DNA of 64,000 nt. It comes from Serinibacter arcticus. GTDB lineage: Bacteria; Actinomycetota; Actinomycetes; Actinomycetales; Beutenbergiaceae. The notes beneath the pieces are model-generated. The model saw only the letters and a list, made by a program, of their open reading frames with translations. It ran no database searches and was not told where the DNA came from. Positions 16,890-24,372 of the stretch are shown piece by piece. Location of the stretch: assembly GCF_004786095.1 (NCBI RefSeq), contig NZ_RHPJ01000002.1, forward strand, positions 744,001 through 808,000, written 5' to 3'. The translations under genes and the position numbers were made by a program. Each line of letters begins with the position of its first letter. Positions within the stretch are counted from its first letter, which is position 1.

Positions 16890-18577
16890 ACGTGCTCTCC
16901 GGGTCGGGCGTCGGCCGCGGTGCGGTCGTCGGCCCGGTGGCGCGCGCCCACCCGGCGCCGCCCACCCCGCTCGAGGCGGCCGGTCCTGACAGCGAGGCCG
17001 GTCGCTCCGAGGCCGTGGAGAAGGTCGCGCAGGCGTACAAGGCCGTCGCCGAGGCCCTGAACGCGAGGGCCGAGGAGGCGGCTGGCACCACGATGGGCGA
17101 GGTGCTCGACGCGACCGCGGCGATGGCCGGGGACCCCGAGCTCATCGGCGAGGTCAAGGCACGCGTGCTCCAGGGGCAGGACCCGGCGTTCGCCGTCGAC
17201 CACGCCACCAAGGAGTACATCGACCTGTTCACGGCTGCGGGGGGCTACCTCGCGGAACGCGTGACCGATCTGCGCTCCGTGCGCGATCGCGTCATCTCGC
17301 GTCTCACGGGCCTGCCCGAGCCCGGCGTGCCGGCGCTCGCGGTGCCGAGCGTCGTCGTCGCCCAGGATCTGGCGCCGGCCGACACGGCCGCGCTGGACCT
17401 GGCGAAGGTGCTGGCGATCGTGATCGAGCAGGGCGGCCCGACCGGCCACACGGCGATCATCGCCGGCCAGCTCGGCATCCCGTGCATCGTGCGGGTGAGC
17501 GGTGCCGCCGACCTCGTGGACGGCCAGGTCGTCGCCGTCGACGCCGCGGCCGGCACGGTCACGATCGATCCCGACGACGACGTCCGCGCCAGGGCCGAGG
17601 CGCGCGGCGAGGCGCTCGAGCGTCTCGCCAGCGACCACGGCGACGGCGCGACGGCGGACGGTCACCGCGTGCAGCTGCTCGCCAACATCGGCACGGCGGA
17701 GGACGCCGAACGGCTCACCGACGCCGCCGTCGAGGGCGTGGGACTGTTTCGCACCGAGGTGCTCTTCCTCGGGCGGACGACGGCGCCCACCCGCGAGGAG
17801 CAGGCCGACACCTACGAGCGCGCGCTGAAGGCGCTCGGCGGTCGCAAGGTCGTGGTGCGCACGCTCGACGCCGGGGCCGACAAACCCCTGGCGTTCGTGA
17901 CGCGCACCGACGAGGAGAACCCGGCCCTCGGCGTCCGGGGCTACCGCCTCGTGCGCACGGCGCCCGAGCTGATGGCGGACCAGCTGTCAGCGCTCGCGGA
18001 GGCGTCGCGTCGCACCGGGATCGAGCCGTGGGTGATGGCGCCGATGATCGCGAGCGTGGACGAGGCGGCGGACTTCGCGGCGCTCGCCCGCGAGGCCGGG
18101 ATCGCCAAGGTCGGTGTGATGATCGAGGTGCCGGCGGCCGCGCTGCGGGCGCGCGACGTGTTCTCGGTCGTCGACTTCGTCTCGCTGGGGACCAACGACC
18201 TGGCGCAGTACACGATGGCGGCAGACCGGCTGCTGGGTGGTCTGGTCGACCTGCTGGACCCGTGGCAGCCCGCGGTGCTGGAGCTCGTCGCGGCGGTCTC
18301 CTGGGCCGCCGGCGAGGCCGCGAAGCCCGCCGGCGTCTGCGGCGAGTCGGCCTCGGACCCGCTGATGGCGCTGGTCCTGACCGGCCTCGGCATCACCTCG
18401 CTCTCGATGTCGCCCGCGGCGGTGCCCGGGGTGCGGTTCGCGCTCTCGAAGCACACGCTGGCGGAGTGCGAGGCGATCGCGGTGGCGGCGCGCGGTGGCC
18501 GCACGGCCGAGGCCTCGCGCGCGGCTGCGCTCGCGCTGTGCGACACGGAGGTCCGGGAGGTCCTCGCCCTGGGCTGA
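16886..18577 (+). CDS. ptsI: PTS enzyme I (phosphoenolpyruvate-protein phosphotransferase)
   Basis: Transfers phosphate from PEP to HPr. 563 residues, normal for the family. The phosphorylated His188 lies in GGPTGHTAIIA (E. coli His189). The PEP-binding barrel shows FRTEVLFL, VRTLDAGADKPL, MIEVPAAAL, SLGTNDLAQYTMAADR and the catalytic Cys in GVCGESASDP. The GTG start at 16886 overlaps the ptsH stop. The 780-residue frame from 16235 is an upstream shadow. A 22-bp inverted repeat follows the stop. Confidence 0.96.
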   Translation: MNVLSGSGVGRGAVVGPVARAHPAPPTPLEAAGPDSEAGRSEAVEKVAQAYKAVAEALNARAEEAAGTTMGEVLDATAAMAGDPELIGEVKARVLQGQDPAFAVDHATKEYIDLFTAAGGYLAERVTDLRSVRDRVISRLTGLPEPGVPALAVPSVVVAQDLAPADTAALDLAKVLAIVIEQGGPTGHTAIIAGQLGIPCIVRVSGAADLVDGQVVAVDAAAGTVTIDPDDDVRARAEARGEALERLASDHGDGATADGHRVQLLANIGTAEDAERLTDAAVEGVGLFRTEVLFLGRTTAPTREEQADTYERALKALGGRKVVVRTLDAGADKPLAFVTRTDEENPALGVRGYRLVRTAPELMADQLSALAEASRRTGIEPWVMAPMIASVDEAADFAALAREAGIAKVGVMIEVPAAALRARDVFSVVDFVSLGTNDLAQYTMAADRLLGGLVDLLDPWQPAVLELVAAVSWAAGEAAKPAGVCGESASDPLMALVLTGLGITSLSMSPAAVPGVRFALSKHTLAECEAIAVAARGGRTAEASRAAALALCDTEVREVLALG

Positions 18578-18596
18578 GAATGGTCGCCCCCACCGC

Positions 18597-18655
18597 GCCG
18601 AGCAAGCCTCACGGGTCGCTGTCGCGTCGATCACGACCCGTGAGGCTTGCTCGGC
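18597..18655. terminator. Long palindrome (AGCAAGCCTCA family), copy 1
   Basis: Perfect 22-bp arms at 18597-18618 and 18634-18655 with a 15-nt loop. It lies between ptsI and the SCP2-like gene and can serve as a terminator for ptsI. The arm contains CCGAGCAAGCCTCA, shared with the palindrome at 22401-22469, so this is one of a family and not a one-off terminator. Confidence 0.75.
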
Positions 18656-18693
18656 CGGGTGGGGGTGGGGGCTTTCCGGGGGAGGATGGGATC

Positions 18694-19077
18694 GTGGCAC
18701 GACGGCGGATCGACCCCCTCGAGGGGCAGGCGGCGGTGCAGGAGTGGGCGCAGAAGGGCGATGCGACGTCGCGCGCCGTGCTGCTGACGGCCGTCCGATA
18801 CTCGCTGGAGGAGCTCGAGGCACTGCACCCCGGGCACTCGGTCGAGGTGCGCGTGCCCCCGGCGGGTGCGGTGCAGGCGATCGGCGGCCCCCGGCACACG
18901 CGCGGCACGCCCCCGAACGTGGTGGAGTGCCGACCGCACACCTGGCTCGCACTCGCGACGGGCCGGACCGGGTGGCTCGACGTGCTCCACCGCCCCATCG
19001 ACGACGGCGGGGTCCAGGCCTCCGGCACCCGCTCCGACCTGACCGAGTTCCTGCCGTACCTGCGCCTGCGCCGGTGA
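18694..19077 (+). CDS. Sterol-carrier-family (SCP2-like) small protein
   Basis: 127-residue cytosolic protein resembling the bacterial 'sterol carrier family' proteins found near purine genes in actinobacteria. It starts MARRRIDPLEGQ with GTG at 18694 behind a GGGGGAGG run, and the core reads HSVEVRVPPAGAVQAIGG, then HTWLALATGRTGWLD, ending with a short FLPYLRLRR. The family may bind lipids, but its role in bacteria is unknown. purF and purM lie 3.5-5 kb downstream, which fits the usual neighbourhood. Confidence 0.7.
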   Translation: MARRRIDPLEGQAAVQEWAQKGDATSRAVLLTAVRYSLEELEALHPGHSVEVRVPPAGAVQAIGGPRHTRGTPPNVVECRPHTWLALATGRTGWLDVLHRPIDDGGVQASGTRSDLTEFLPYLRLRR

Positions 19078-19159
19078 CCCAGCTGCGCCCGTGAACCAGT
19101 GACGCTGAGCACGCGGGAGCGATGAGGGGAAGCGGGGGCGTGCGGGGTAAATTGGCGGG

Positions 19160-19630
19160 GTGACCAACGAGCCCCGCACGACACCGGACGGCGGGCTCGA
19201 CGAGCCCGCGACGCCCGCCGTCGAGGTGGAGCGCGTGGAGGCGACACCTGTGGTCGACGCGGCCGAGGCCGCACCCGCCGAGCCGGCCACGTCCGAGCCG
19301 GCCACACCCGAGCCCGAGCGCGAGATCGTCTCCGAGAGCGCCGCCGTCGCCGGACTCGCCGACCGCTCGCGCGTCCGCCGCGCCCCCCGGTTCGGCGCCT
19401 TCCTCTTCGCCGGACTGTTCCTGGCGGCCTTCGTCGCCGGGCTGCTCAGCTTCGTGCGCGACTCCACCCTTCCGCCCGAGGCCCTCGCCGGGCGCGCGCT
19501 GGACTCGTGGGGCATGTTCTGGCTGCTGCTGATCGGCCTCGGCGCGTTCTTCGCGCTCGCCAGCTACACCGTCGCGACCTGGTTCGACCGTCGCAGCGTG
19601 CGACGCATGGAGCGCGGCCCCCGCTCCTGA
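19160..19630 (+). CDS. Two-helix membrane protein, unknown function
   Basis: 156 residues. The N-terminal half (1-72) is acidic and rich in Pro, Ala and Glu, probably disordered in the cytoplasm. Two membrane segments follow: FGAFLFAGLFLAAFVAGLL (about 77-95) and GMFWLLLIGLGAFFALASYT (about 115-135), then a basic tail. No family is recognised. TAAATT (19148-19153) lies exactly 6 nt before the GTG start, so the message is probably leaderless. It stands alone between the SCP2-like gene and the RNB ribonuclease. Confidence 0.72.
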   Translation: MTNEPRTTPDGGLDEPATPAVEVERVEATPVVDAAEAAPAEPATSEPATPEPEREIVSESAAVAGLADRSRVRRAPRFGAFLFAGLFLAAFVAGLLSFVRDSTLPPEALAGRALDSWGMFWLLLIGLGAFFALASYTVATWFDRRSVRRMERGPRS

Positions 19631-19677
19631 GCGGTCCCGTGACCCACGCTGTCGGTCCCGTCACGTAACTTCGTGGC

Positions 19678-19731
19678 ATGACGACGACGACGCGCGGCCC
19701 CCGCCCGCAGGTGCGAGTGATCCGTGGCTAG
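19678..19731 (+). CDS. Possible 17-residue leader peptide before the RNB gene
   Basis: An ATG exactly 6 nt after TAACTT (19666-19671) opens a frame of 17 residues (MTTTTRGPRPQVRVIRG) whose TAG (19729-19731) overlaps the RNB gene start at 19724 by 8 nt. Promoter spacing is the same as at other leaderless genes in this window, so this frame would be the first translated. It could couple translation into the ribonuclease gene or attenuate it. Four Thr codons and several Arg codons are present. It is only a prediction. Confidence 0.35.
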   Translation: MTTTTRGPRPQVRVIRG

Positions 19732-21208
19732 GCGCGCGATGCGCGCGGGCGCGGCGGGCGACGCCGTCGCCGTCGGGCTGGAGCGGCTGCGCACCGAGCT
19801 CGAGATCCCGACCTCCTACCCGCCGCCGGCCCTCGCCGAGGCCGAGGAGGCGGCCCGCCGCGGACCGCTCGACCCGCCCGGTTCCCCGCCGCGCGCCGAC
19901 GCTCGCGACCTCCCGCTCGTGACCCTCGATCCGCCGTCGTCCCTGGACCTCGACCAGGCGTTCCACCTGGCGCGCAGCGGCAGCGGCTACGTGGTGCACT
20001 ACGCGATCGCCGACGTCGCCGCGTTCGTCACGCCGGGGGGCGCGCTCGACGCCGAGACGCACCGCCGCGGGCTGACCTACTACGGCCCCGACGGGCGCCA
20101 CGGTCTGCACCCGCCCGTGCTGTCCGAGGGCGCCGGCAGTCTGCTGCCCGACGTCGACCGCCCGGCCGCCCTGTGGCGCATCGGTCTCGATGCCGACGGC
20201 GCCGTGACCGACGTCGACGTGCGTCGTTCCTGGGTGCGCTCGCGCGCCAAGCTGAACTACGCCCAGCTGCAGGTCGACCTGGACGCGGGAACGGCGGACA
20301 CGATGCTGCAGCTGCTCCCCGTGATCGGGCAGCTCCGGGCGGACGCGCAGATCGAGCGCGGGGGGGCGACGCTCGACGTCCCCGACCAGGAGGTCGCGCG
20401 CACCGACGCCGGCGGCTACACGCTCACCTACCGCGCCGGGCTGCCGAGCGACGAGCACAACGCGCAGCTCTCACTGCTGACCGGGATCGCCGCCGCGCGC
20501 CTGCACCGCGAGGCGGGCGTCGGCATCTGGCGGACGCTCGCACCCGCGCGCGACAGCGACGTCGCGCGGCTGCGGCGCGTCGCGCACGCGCTCGGGCTGA
20601 CCTGGCCGCGGCGGATGTCCTACGGCATGTTCGCCGCTGGGCTCGACTCCACGGAGCCGACCCACGCCGCGTTCGCGACCGAGGCGACCCGGCTGTTCCG
20701 CGGTGCGGGCTACGCCGCCTTCGGCACGACGGCAAGCCCCGGCGTGCCCGCGGGCGCGTCCCACAGTGCGATCGCCGCGGAGTACGCGCACGTGACGGCG
20801 CCGCTGCGCCGCCTCGTGGACCGCTACGCCACCGAGGTCGCGCTGGCGCACCTCGCGGGGACGCCCGTGCCCGACTGGGTGCTGGGGGCGCTCGACGCGC
20901 TGCCCGCCGAGATGGCCGCGGCCTCGCAGCGCGCGAACGCGTACGAGAAGGGCAGCGTCGACCTCATCGAGGCGGTGCTGCTCGCGGGTCGAGAGGGCGA
21001 CGTGCTGGAGGCCGTCGTGGTGGAGTCATCGCCGTCGCGCGAGGAGGGTCAGCAGGGGCAGGCGCGCGCGACCGTGCTGATCTCGGAGCCGGCGGTGCGC
21101 TCGCGCATCGTGGGTCCCGCGGACGCGCTGGTGCTCGGGACGCGGGTGGACGTGCGGGTGGTCGCGACCGATCCAGAGGCCCGGACGATCGCGCTCGAGG
21201 TCGCCTGA
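19724..21208 (+). CDS. RNB-domain ribonuclease (RNase II/R family)
   Basis: 494-residue 3'-5' exoribonuclease-type protein. The RNB catalytic region is clear: LVTLDPPSSLDLDQAFHL (the aspartates that bind Mg2+, near residues 66-83), VHYAIADVAAFV, YYGPDGRHGLHPPVLSEGAGSLLPD and a later HVTAPLRRLVDRY. It is shorter than RNase R, lacking S1 and cold-shock domains, like other short actinobacterial RNB proteins. A small beta domain at the C-terminus (about 420-494) may bind RNA. The GTG at 19724 overlaps a possible leader peptide; no strong Shine-Dalgarno is seen, so it may depend on that frame for translation. Confidence 0.88.
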   Translation: MARRAMRAGAAGDAVAVGLERLRTELEIPTSYPPPALAEAEEAARRGPLDPPGSPPRADARDLPLVTLDPPSSLDLDQAFHLARSGSGYVVHYAIADVAAFVTPGGALDAETHRRGLTYYGPDGRHGLHPPVLSEGAGSLLPDVDRPAALWRIGLDADGAVTDVDVRRSWVRSRAKLNYAQLQVDLDAGTADTMLQLLPVIGQLRADAQIERGGATLDVPDQEVARTDAGGYTLTYRAGLPSDEHNAQLSLLTGIAAARLHREAGVGIWRTLAPARDSDVARLRRVAHALGLTWPRRMSYGMFAAGLDSTEPTHAAFATEATRLFRGAGYAAFGTTASPGVPAGASHSAIAAEYAHVTAPLRRLVDRYATEVALAHLAGTPVPDWVLGALDALPAEMAAASQRANAYEKGSVDLIEAVLLAGREGDVLEAVVVESSPSREEGQQGQARATVLISEPAVRSRIVGPADALVLGTRVDVRVVATDPEARTIALEVA

Positions 21209-21264
21209 GCGGGCCGCGGGTAATTCGCTGGCCCGTCGGTGCCGAGGCTCCCTAGCCTCGAGCC

Positions 21265-22377
21265 ATGTCCAGCACCGCCCGCACCGACCACCCCGCCGTC
21301 GCGGGTCTCGAGCTGCGCCCGCTCACCTTCCCGACCTCGCTCGACGACGCCGACCCGCACGCCGCCGACTTCCTGGCGATGGTCGACGTCCGCAACGAGA
21401 TCCACCGACTCGTCTCGGGGCACGACGACCACTGCTTCCCCGCCGCCGAGCTGCTGCCGCACTACGCGCCGCAGCCGTGGGAGATCCGGCGCATGTGGCT
21501 GCTGCTGCTGGACGGTGTCCCGGTCGGACGCGTCGGCGTCGACCTCCCGCTCGAGGGTGCGCAGACGCTGGCGCTGTTCTTCATCGACCTCCACCCCGAC
21601 GTGTGGGGCCGGGGCATCGGGACGACGGCGCTCGCCCTCGTCGAGCGGACCGCCAGGGAGCACGGTCGGACCATGCTGCAGACCTACGTCGAGCACCCCG
21701 AGGTGCCCGGTCCGCGGCTGCCCGCCCCGACCGGGTTCGGGAGCGTGCCGTCGGAGGCGCACAACGTCCGGTTCCTGGTCGGGCACGGGTTCGTGCTGGA
21801 GCAGATCGAGCGCAACAGCGTCCTCGACCTGACGGCGCCGACCGACGGCGTGGAGCGGCTGCTCGCGCAGGCGAGGGAGCGGTCGACCGACTACCGCACG
21901 GTGAGCTGGTTCGCGCCGACGCCGCCCGAGCACGTCGCGGGCTACGCCTGGTTGAAGTCGCGGATGGCGACGGACGTGCCGGCCGCCGAGCTCGAGGTCC
22001 CGGAGGAGATCTGGGACGCCGAGCGCATCGCCGTCCACGACGCGCGGTACACCTCGGTGGGGCGCATCCTGCACGTCGTCGCGGCGCAGCACGTGGCGAC
22101 CGGGGAGCTGTGCGCGTTCAACGAGCTGGTCATCGGCGTCGACCGGACGGGCGCGAGCCACCAGGAGGACACGCTCGTGCTCAAGGAGCACCGCGGGCAC
22201 CGGCTGGGCATGCTTGTGAAGTGCGAGAACCTGCTGCGCTGGCGGGAGATCGCACCGCGCTCACCGCGCGTGATGACGTACAACGCCGAGGAGAACCGGC
22301 CGATGCTCGACATCAACGAGGAGCTCGGGTTCGTCGCGGTGGCCTACGAGGGCGCCTGGCAGAAGCAGCTGCACTGA
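21265..22377 (+). CDS. GNAT acetyltransferase with two GNAT domains
   Basis: 370-residue cytosolic protein with tandem Gcn5-related acetyltransferase folds. The first half (about 10-195) holds the acetyl-CoA loop region DVWGRGIGTTALALVER (Q/RxxGxG/A type, RGIGTT). The second half (about 200-370) has a degenerate version, KEHRGHRLGMLVKCENL, ending EELGFVAVAYEGAWQKQL. The layout resembles mycothiol synthase-like and other actinobacterial double-GNAT proteins; the substrate cannot be told. TAGCCT (21253-21258) lies 6 nt before the ATG, indicating a leaderless message. It converges on purF, with a palindrome between. Confidence 0.85.
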   Translation: MSSTARTDHPAVAGLELRPLTFPTSLDDADPHAADFLAMVDVRNEIHRLVSGHDDHCFPAAELLPHYAPQPWEIRRMWLLLLDGVPVGRVGVDLPLEGAQTLALFFIDLHPDVWGRGIGTTALALVERTAREHGRTMLQTYVEHPEVPGPRLPAPTGFGSVPSEAHNVRFLVGHGFVLEQIERNSVLDLTAPTDGVERLLAQARERSTDYRTVSWFAPTPPEHVAGYAWLKSRMATDVPAAELEVPEEIWDAERIAVHDARYTSVGRILHVVAAQHVATGELCAFNELVIGVDRTGASHQEDTLVLKEHRGHRLGMLVKCENLLRWREIAPRSPRVMTYNAEENRPMLDINEELGFVAVAYEGAWQKQLH

Positions 22378-22400
22378 GCGCCCCCCTCGGCCCCCCTCCG

Positions 22401-22469
22401 CCTCGCCGAGCAAGCCTCAGGGGTGTCGTTGTCGACGTGACAACGACCCCTGAGGCTTGCTCGGCGAGG
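22401..22469. terminator. Long palindrome (AGCAAGCCTCA family), copy 2
   Basis: 23-bp perfect outer arms (22401-22423 and 22447-22469), continued inside by GTCGTTGTC/GACAACGAC (22425-22433, 22439-22447) with a small bulge. It lies between the convergent GNAT and purF genes and can end transcription from both. It shares CCGAGCAAGCCTCA and GGGT..CG with the palindrome at 18597-18655. Confidence 0.8.
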
Positions 22470-22492
22470 GTGGAGGGGAGAGGAGGCGAGCG

Positions 22493-23953
22493 TCAGGAGC
22501 TGATGGTCTTCTCGACCCACTCCAGGTACTCCTCGTCCACCCGACCGGCGACGTAGCGGCCGTCGAAGCAGCTCATCTCCAGGTCGGTGACGGCGGTCTG
22601 GCCCTCGAGGATCGCGGCCTTCATGTCCTCGACCTCCTGGTAGACCAGGTAGTCGGCGCCGAGCGCGGTGTTGGCCTCGGGGATCGTGCGGCCGTGCGCG
22701 ATCAGCTCGCTGCGCGTGGGCATGTTGATGCCGTAGACGTGCGGGTAGCGGACCGGGGGAGCGGCCGAGGCGAACGTGACCCTGGCGGCCCCGGCCTGGC
22801 GCGCCATCTCGACGATCTGGCGCGACGTGGTGCCGCGCACGATCGAGTCGTCCACGATGAGGATGCTCTTGCCGCGGAACTCCGAGCCCATCGCGTTGAG
22901 CTTCTCGCGCACGGACTTCTTGCGCTCGCTCTGCCCCGGCATGATGAACGTGCGGCCCACGTACCGGTTCTTGTAGAAGCCCTCGCGGTACTCCAGGCCG
23001 AGGCGGCGCGCGACCTGCATCGCGGCCGGGCGGGCCGAGTCCGGGATCGGCATCACGACGTCGATCGCACCGCTGGGCGTGTAGCGCGCCACCGTGGTGG
23101 CGAGGTGGTCGCCGAGCCGCAGCCGCGCGTCGTAGACCGAGATGCCGTTCATCGTGGAGTCCGGGCGCGCCAGGTAGACGTACTCGAACGCGCACGGGAT
23201 CAGCTGCGGGTTCGGGTGGCACTGGCGCGAGCTCATCTCGCCGCCCATCGTGATGAACACGGCCTCGCCGGGGGCGACCTCGCGCAGCACCTCGTACCCG
23301 TGCGACTCCGGCACGAGCGACTCCGAGGCCACGATCCAGTCCTCACCCGTGAGCGTCGACTCGCGACGCCCGAGCGTGAGGGGGCGGATGCCGTTGGGGT
23401 CGCGGAACGCGAGCAGCCCGTAGCCCGCGATCATCGCGATGACGGCGTAGGAGCCCTCGATGCGCTCGTGCACGCGCTCGACGGCCGTGAAGATCTGGTC
23501 CGTGTCGAGGTGGACGCCGCTCATCACCTGCTGCAGCTCGGTGGCCAGCACGTTGAGCAGCAGCTCGGTGTCGGAGTGGGTGTTCATGTGGCGCCGGTCG
23601 ACGCCGAACAGGTCCTCGCGCAGCTGCCGCGTGTTCGTGAGGTTGCCGTTGTGCACGAGCATGATCCCGTAGGGCGCGTTCACGTAGAACGGCTGGGACT
23701 CCTCCTCGCTGGAGGCCTTGCCCTGCGTGGCGTAGCGCACGTGCCCCAGGCCCATGGTGCCGAGGAGCCTGCGCATGTCCCGGGTCCGGTACGCCTCGCG
23801 CACCTGGCCCTTGGCCTTGACGATGTGGAAGACGCTGCCCTCCGCCGTCGCGATGCCGGTGGAGTCCTGCCCGCGGTGCTGCAGGAGGGACAGGCTGTCG
23901 TAGATGAGTTGGGAGGCCGGCTCGTTCGAGACGGCTCCCACGATGCCGCACAT
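22493..23953 (-). CDS. purF: Amidophosphoribosyltransferase
   Basis: First committed enzyme of purine synthesis: PRPP + glutamine gives phosphoribosylamine. 486 residues. It begins MCGIVGAV, so the glutaminase nucleophile Cys becomes N-terminal once Met is removed and no propeptide is present. The glutaminase domain shows LQHRGQDSTGIAT and HNGNLTN, and the phosphoribosyltransferase domain has the PRPP loop ILIVDDSIVRGTTSRQIV. The gene is divergent from purM with a small HTH gene (24051-24260) between them on the purF strand. Converges on the double-GNAT gene. Confidence 0.97.
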   Translation of the reverse strand: MCGIVGAVSNEPASQLIYDSLSLLQHRGQDSTGIATAEGSVFHIVKAKGQVREAYRTRDMRRLLGTMGLGHVRYATQGKASSEEESQPFYVNAPYGIMLVHNGNLTNTRQLREDLFGVDRRHMNTHSDTELLLNVLATELQQVMSGVHLDTDQIFTAVERVHERIEGSYAVIAMIAGYGLLAFRDPNGIRPLTLGRRESTLTGEDWIVASESLVPESHGYEVLREVAPGEAVFITMGGEMSSRQCHPNPQLIPCAFEYVYLARPDSTMNGISVYDARLRLGDHLATTVARYTPSGAIDVVMPIPDSARPAAMQVARRLGLEYREGFYKNRYVGRTFIMPGQSERKKSVREKLNAMGSEFRGKSILIVDDSIVRGTTSRQIVEMARQAGAARVTFASAAPPVRYPHVYGINMPTRSELIAHGRTIPEANTALGADYLVYQEVEDMKAAILEGQTAVTDLEMSCFDGRYVAGRVDEEYLEWVEKTISS

Positions 23954-24050
23954 GGAAGCGCTGCTCCAGGGGGTGGGGGGATCGTGTCGTGCGATTCTCC
24001 CACGTCCCGGTCGTGCCGGCGGACCCGTCCCGCGCGACCGCCGGTCCGAC

Positions 24051-24260
24051 TCAGGTGCGGCGGCCGAACTTCTTGTGGGCGGCCTGCCTGCTCGTCCCGA
24101 GCATGAGCGAGATCGCGGCCCAGGAGTAGCCCTGCGAGCGTGCGCGACGCACGGCGACCTCCTCCCGCCGCTCGAGCGCGGCGCGCTCGGCGGTGATCGC
24201 TCGCAGCTCGCCCAGGGGGCCGGGGTCGGGGGCGTGGGTGTCGACGGCGGTGCGCGTCAC
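24051..24260 (-). CDS. Small HTH (sigma-70 region 4-like) protein
   Basis: 69 residues. The C-terminal half is a helix-turn-helix: ARSQGYSWAAISLMLGTSRQ followed by AAHKKFGRRT, typical of sigma-region-4/transposase-like HTHs in small actinobacterial proteins. The N-terminal half is a charged helix. The GTG at 24260 has AGGAG 8 nt upstream. It lies 97 nt before purF on the same strand and is divergent from purM. Two similar 16-nt palindromes lie in its promoter (24281-24296, 24314-24329), which suggests autoregulation and possibly control of purM. Function inferred; no family name is given with confidence. Confidence 0.72.
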   Translation of the reverse strand: MTRTAVDTHAPDPGPLGELRAITAERAALERREEVAVRRARSQGYSWAAISLMLGTSRQAAHKKFGRRT

Positions 24261-24280
24261 GGTGGTCTCCTCGCGTGAGT

Positions 24281-24329
24281 GTCAACAAAGGATGACGCCA
24301 TCCCTCGACATCTGTCAACCCGGATTGAC
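24281..24329. promoter_or_regulatory. Pair of GTCAA-N6-TTGAC operator-like sites
   Basis: Site A is GTCAACAAAGGATGAC (24281-24296, arms 4 of 5 matched) and site B is GTCAACCCGGATTGAC (24314-24329, perfect 5-bp arms). Their starts are 33 bp apart, three helical turns, so both face the same side of DNA. On the minus strand they contain TTGACA hexamers usable as -35 elements for the HTH gene; the purM -10 (TAGGTT, 24361-24366) lies 31 nt on the other side. Confidence 0.5.
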
Positions 24330-24372
24330 GACGGCGAGGGTGCCCACCCACCTCGACCGGTAGGTTGTCCGC

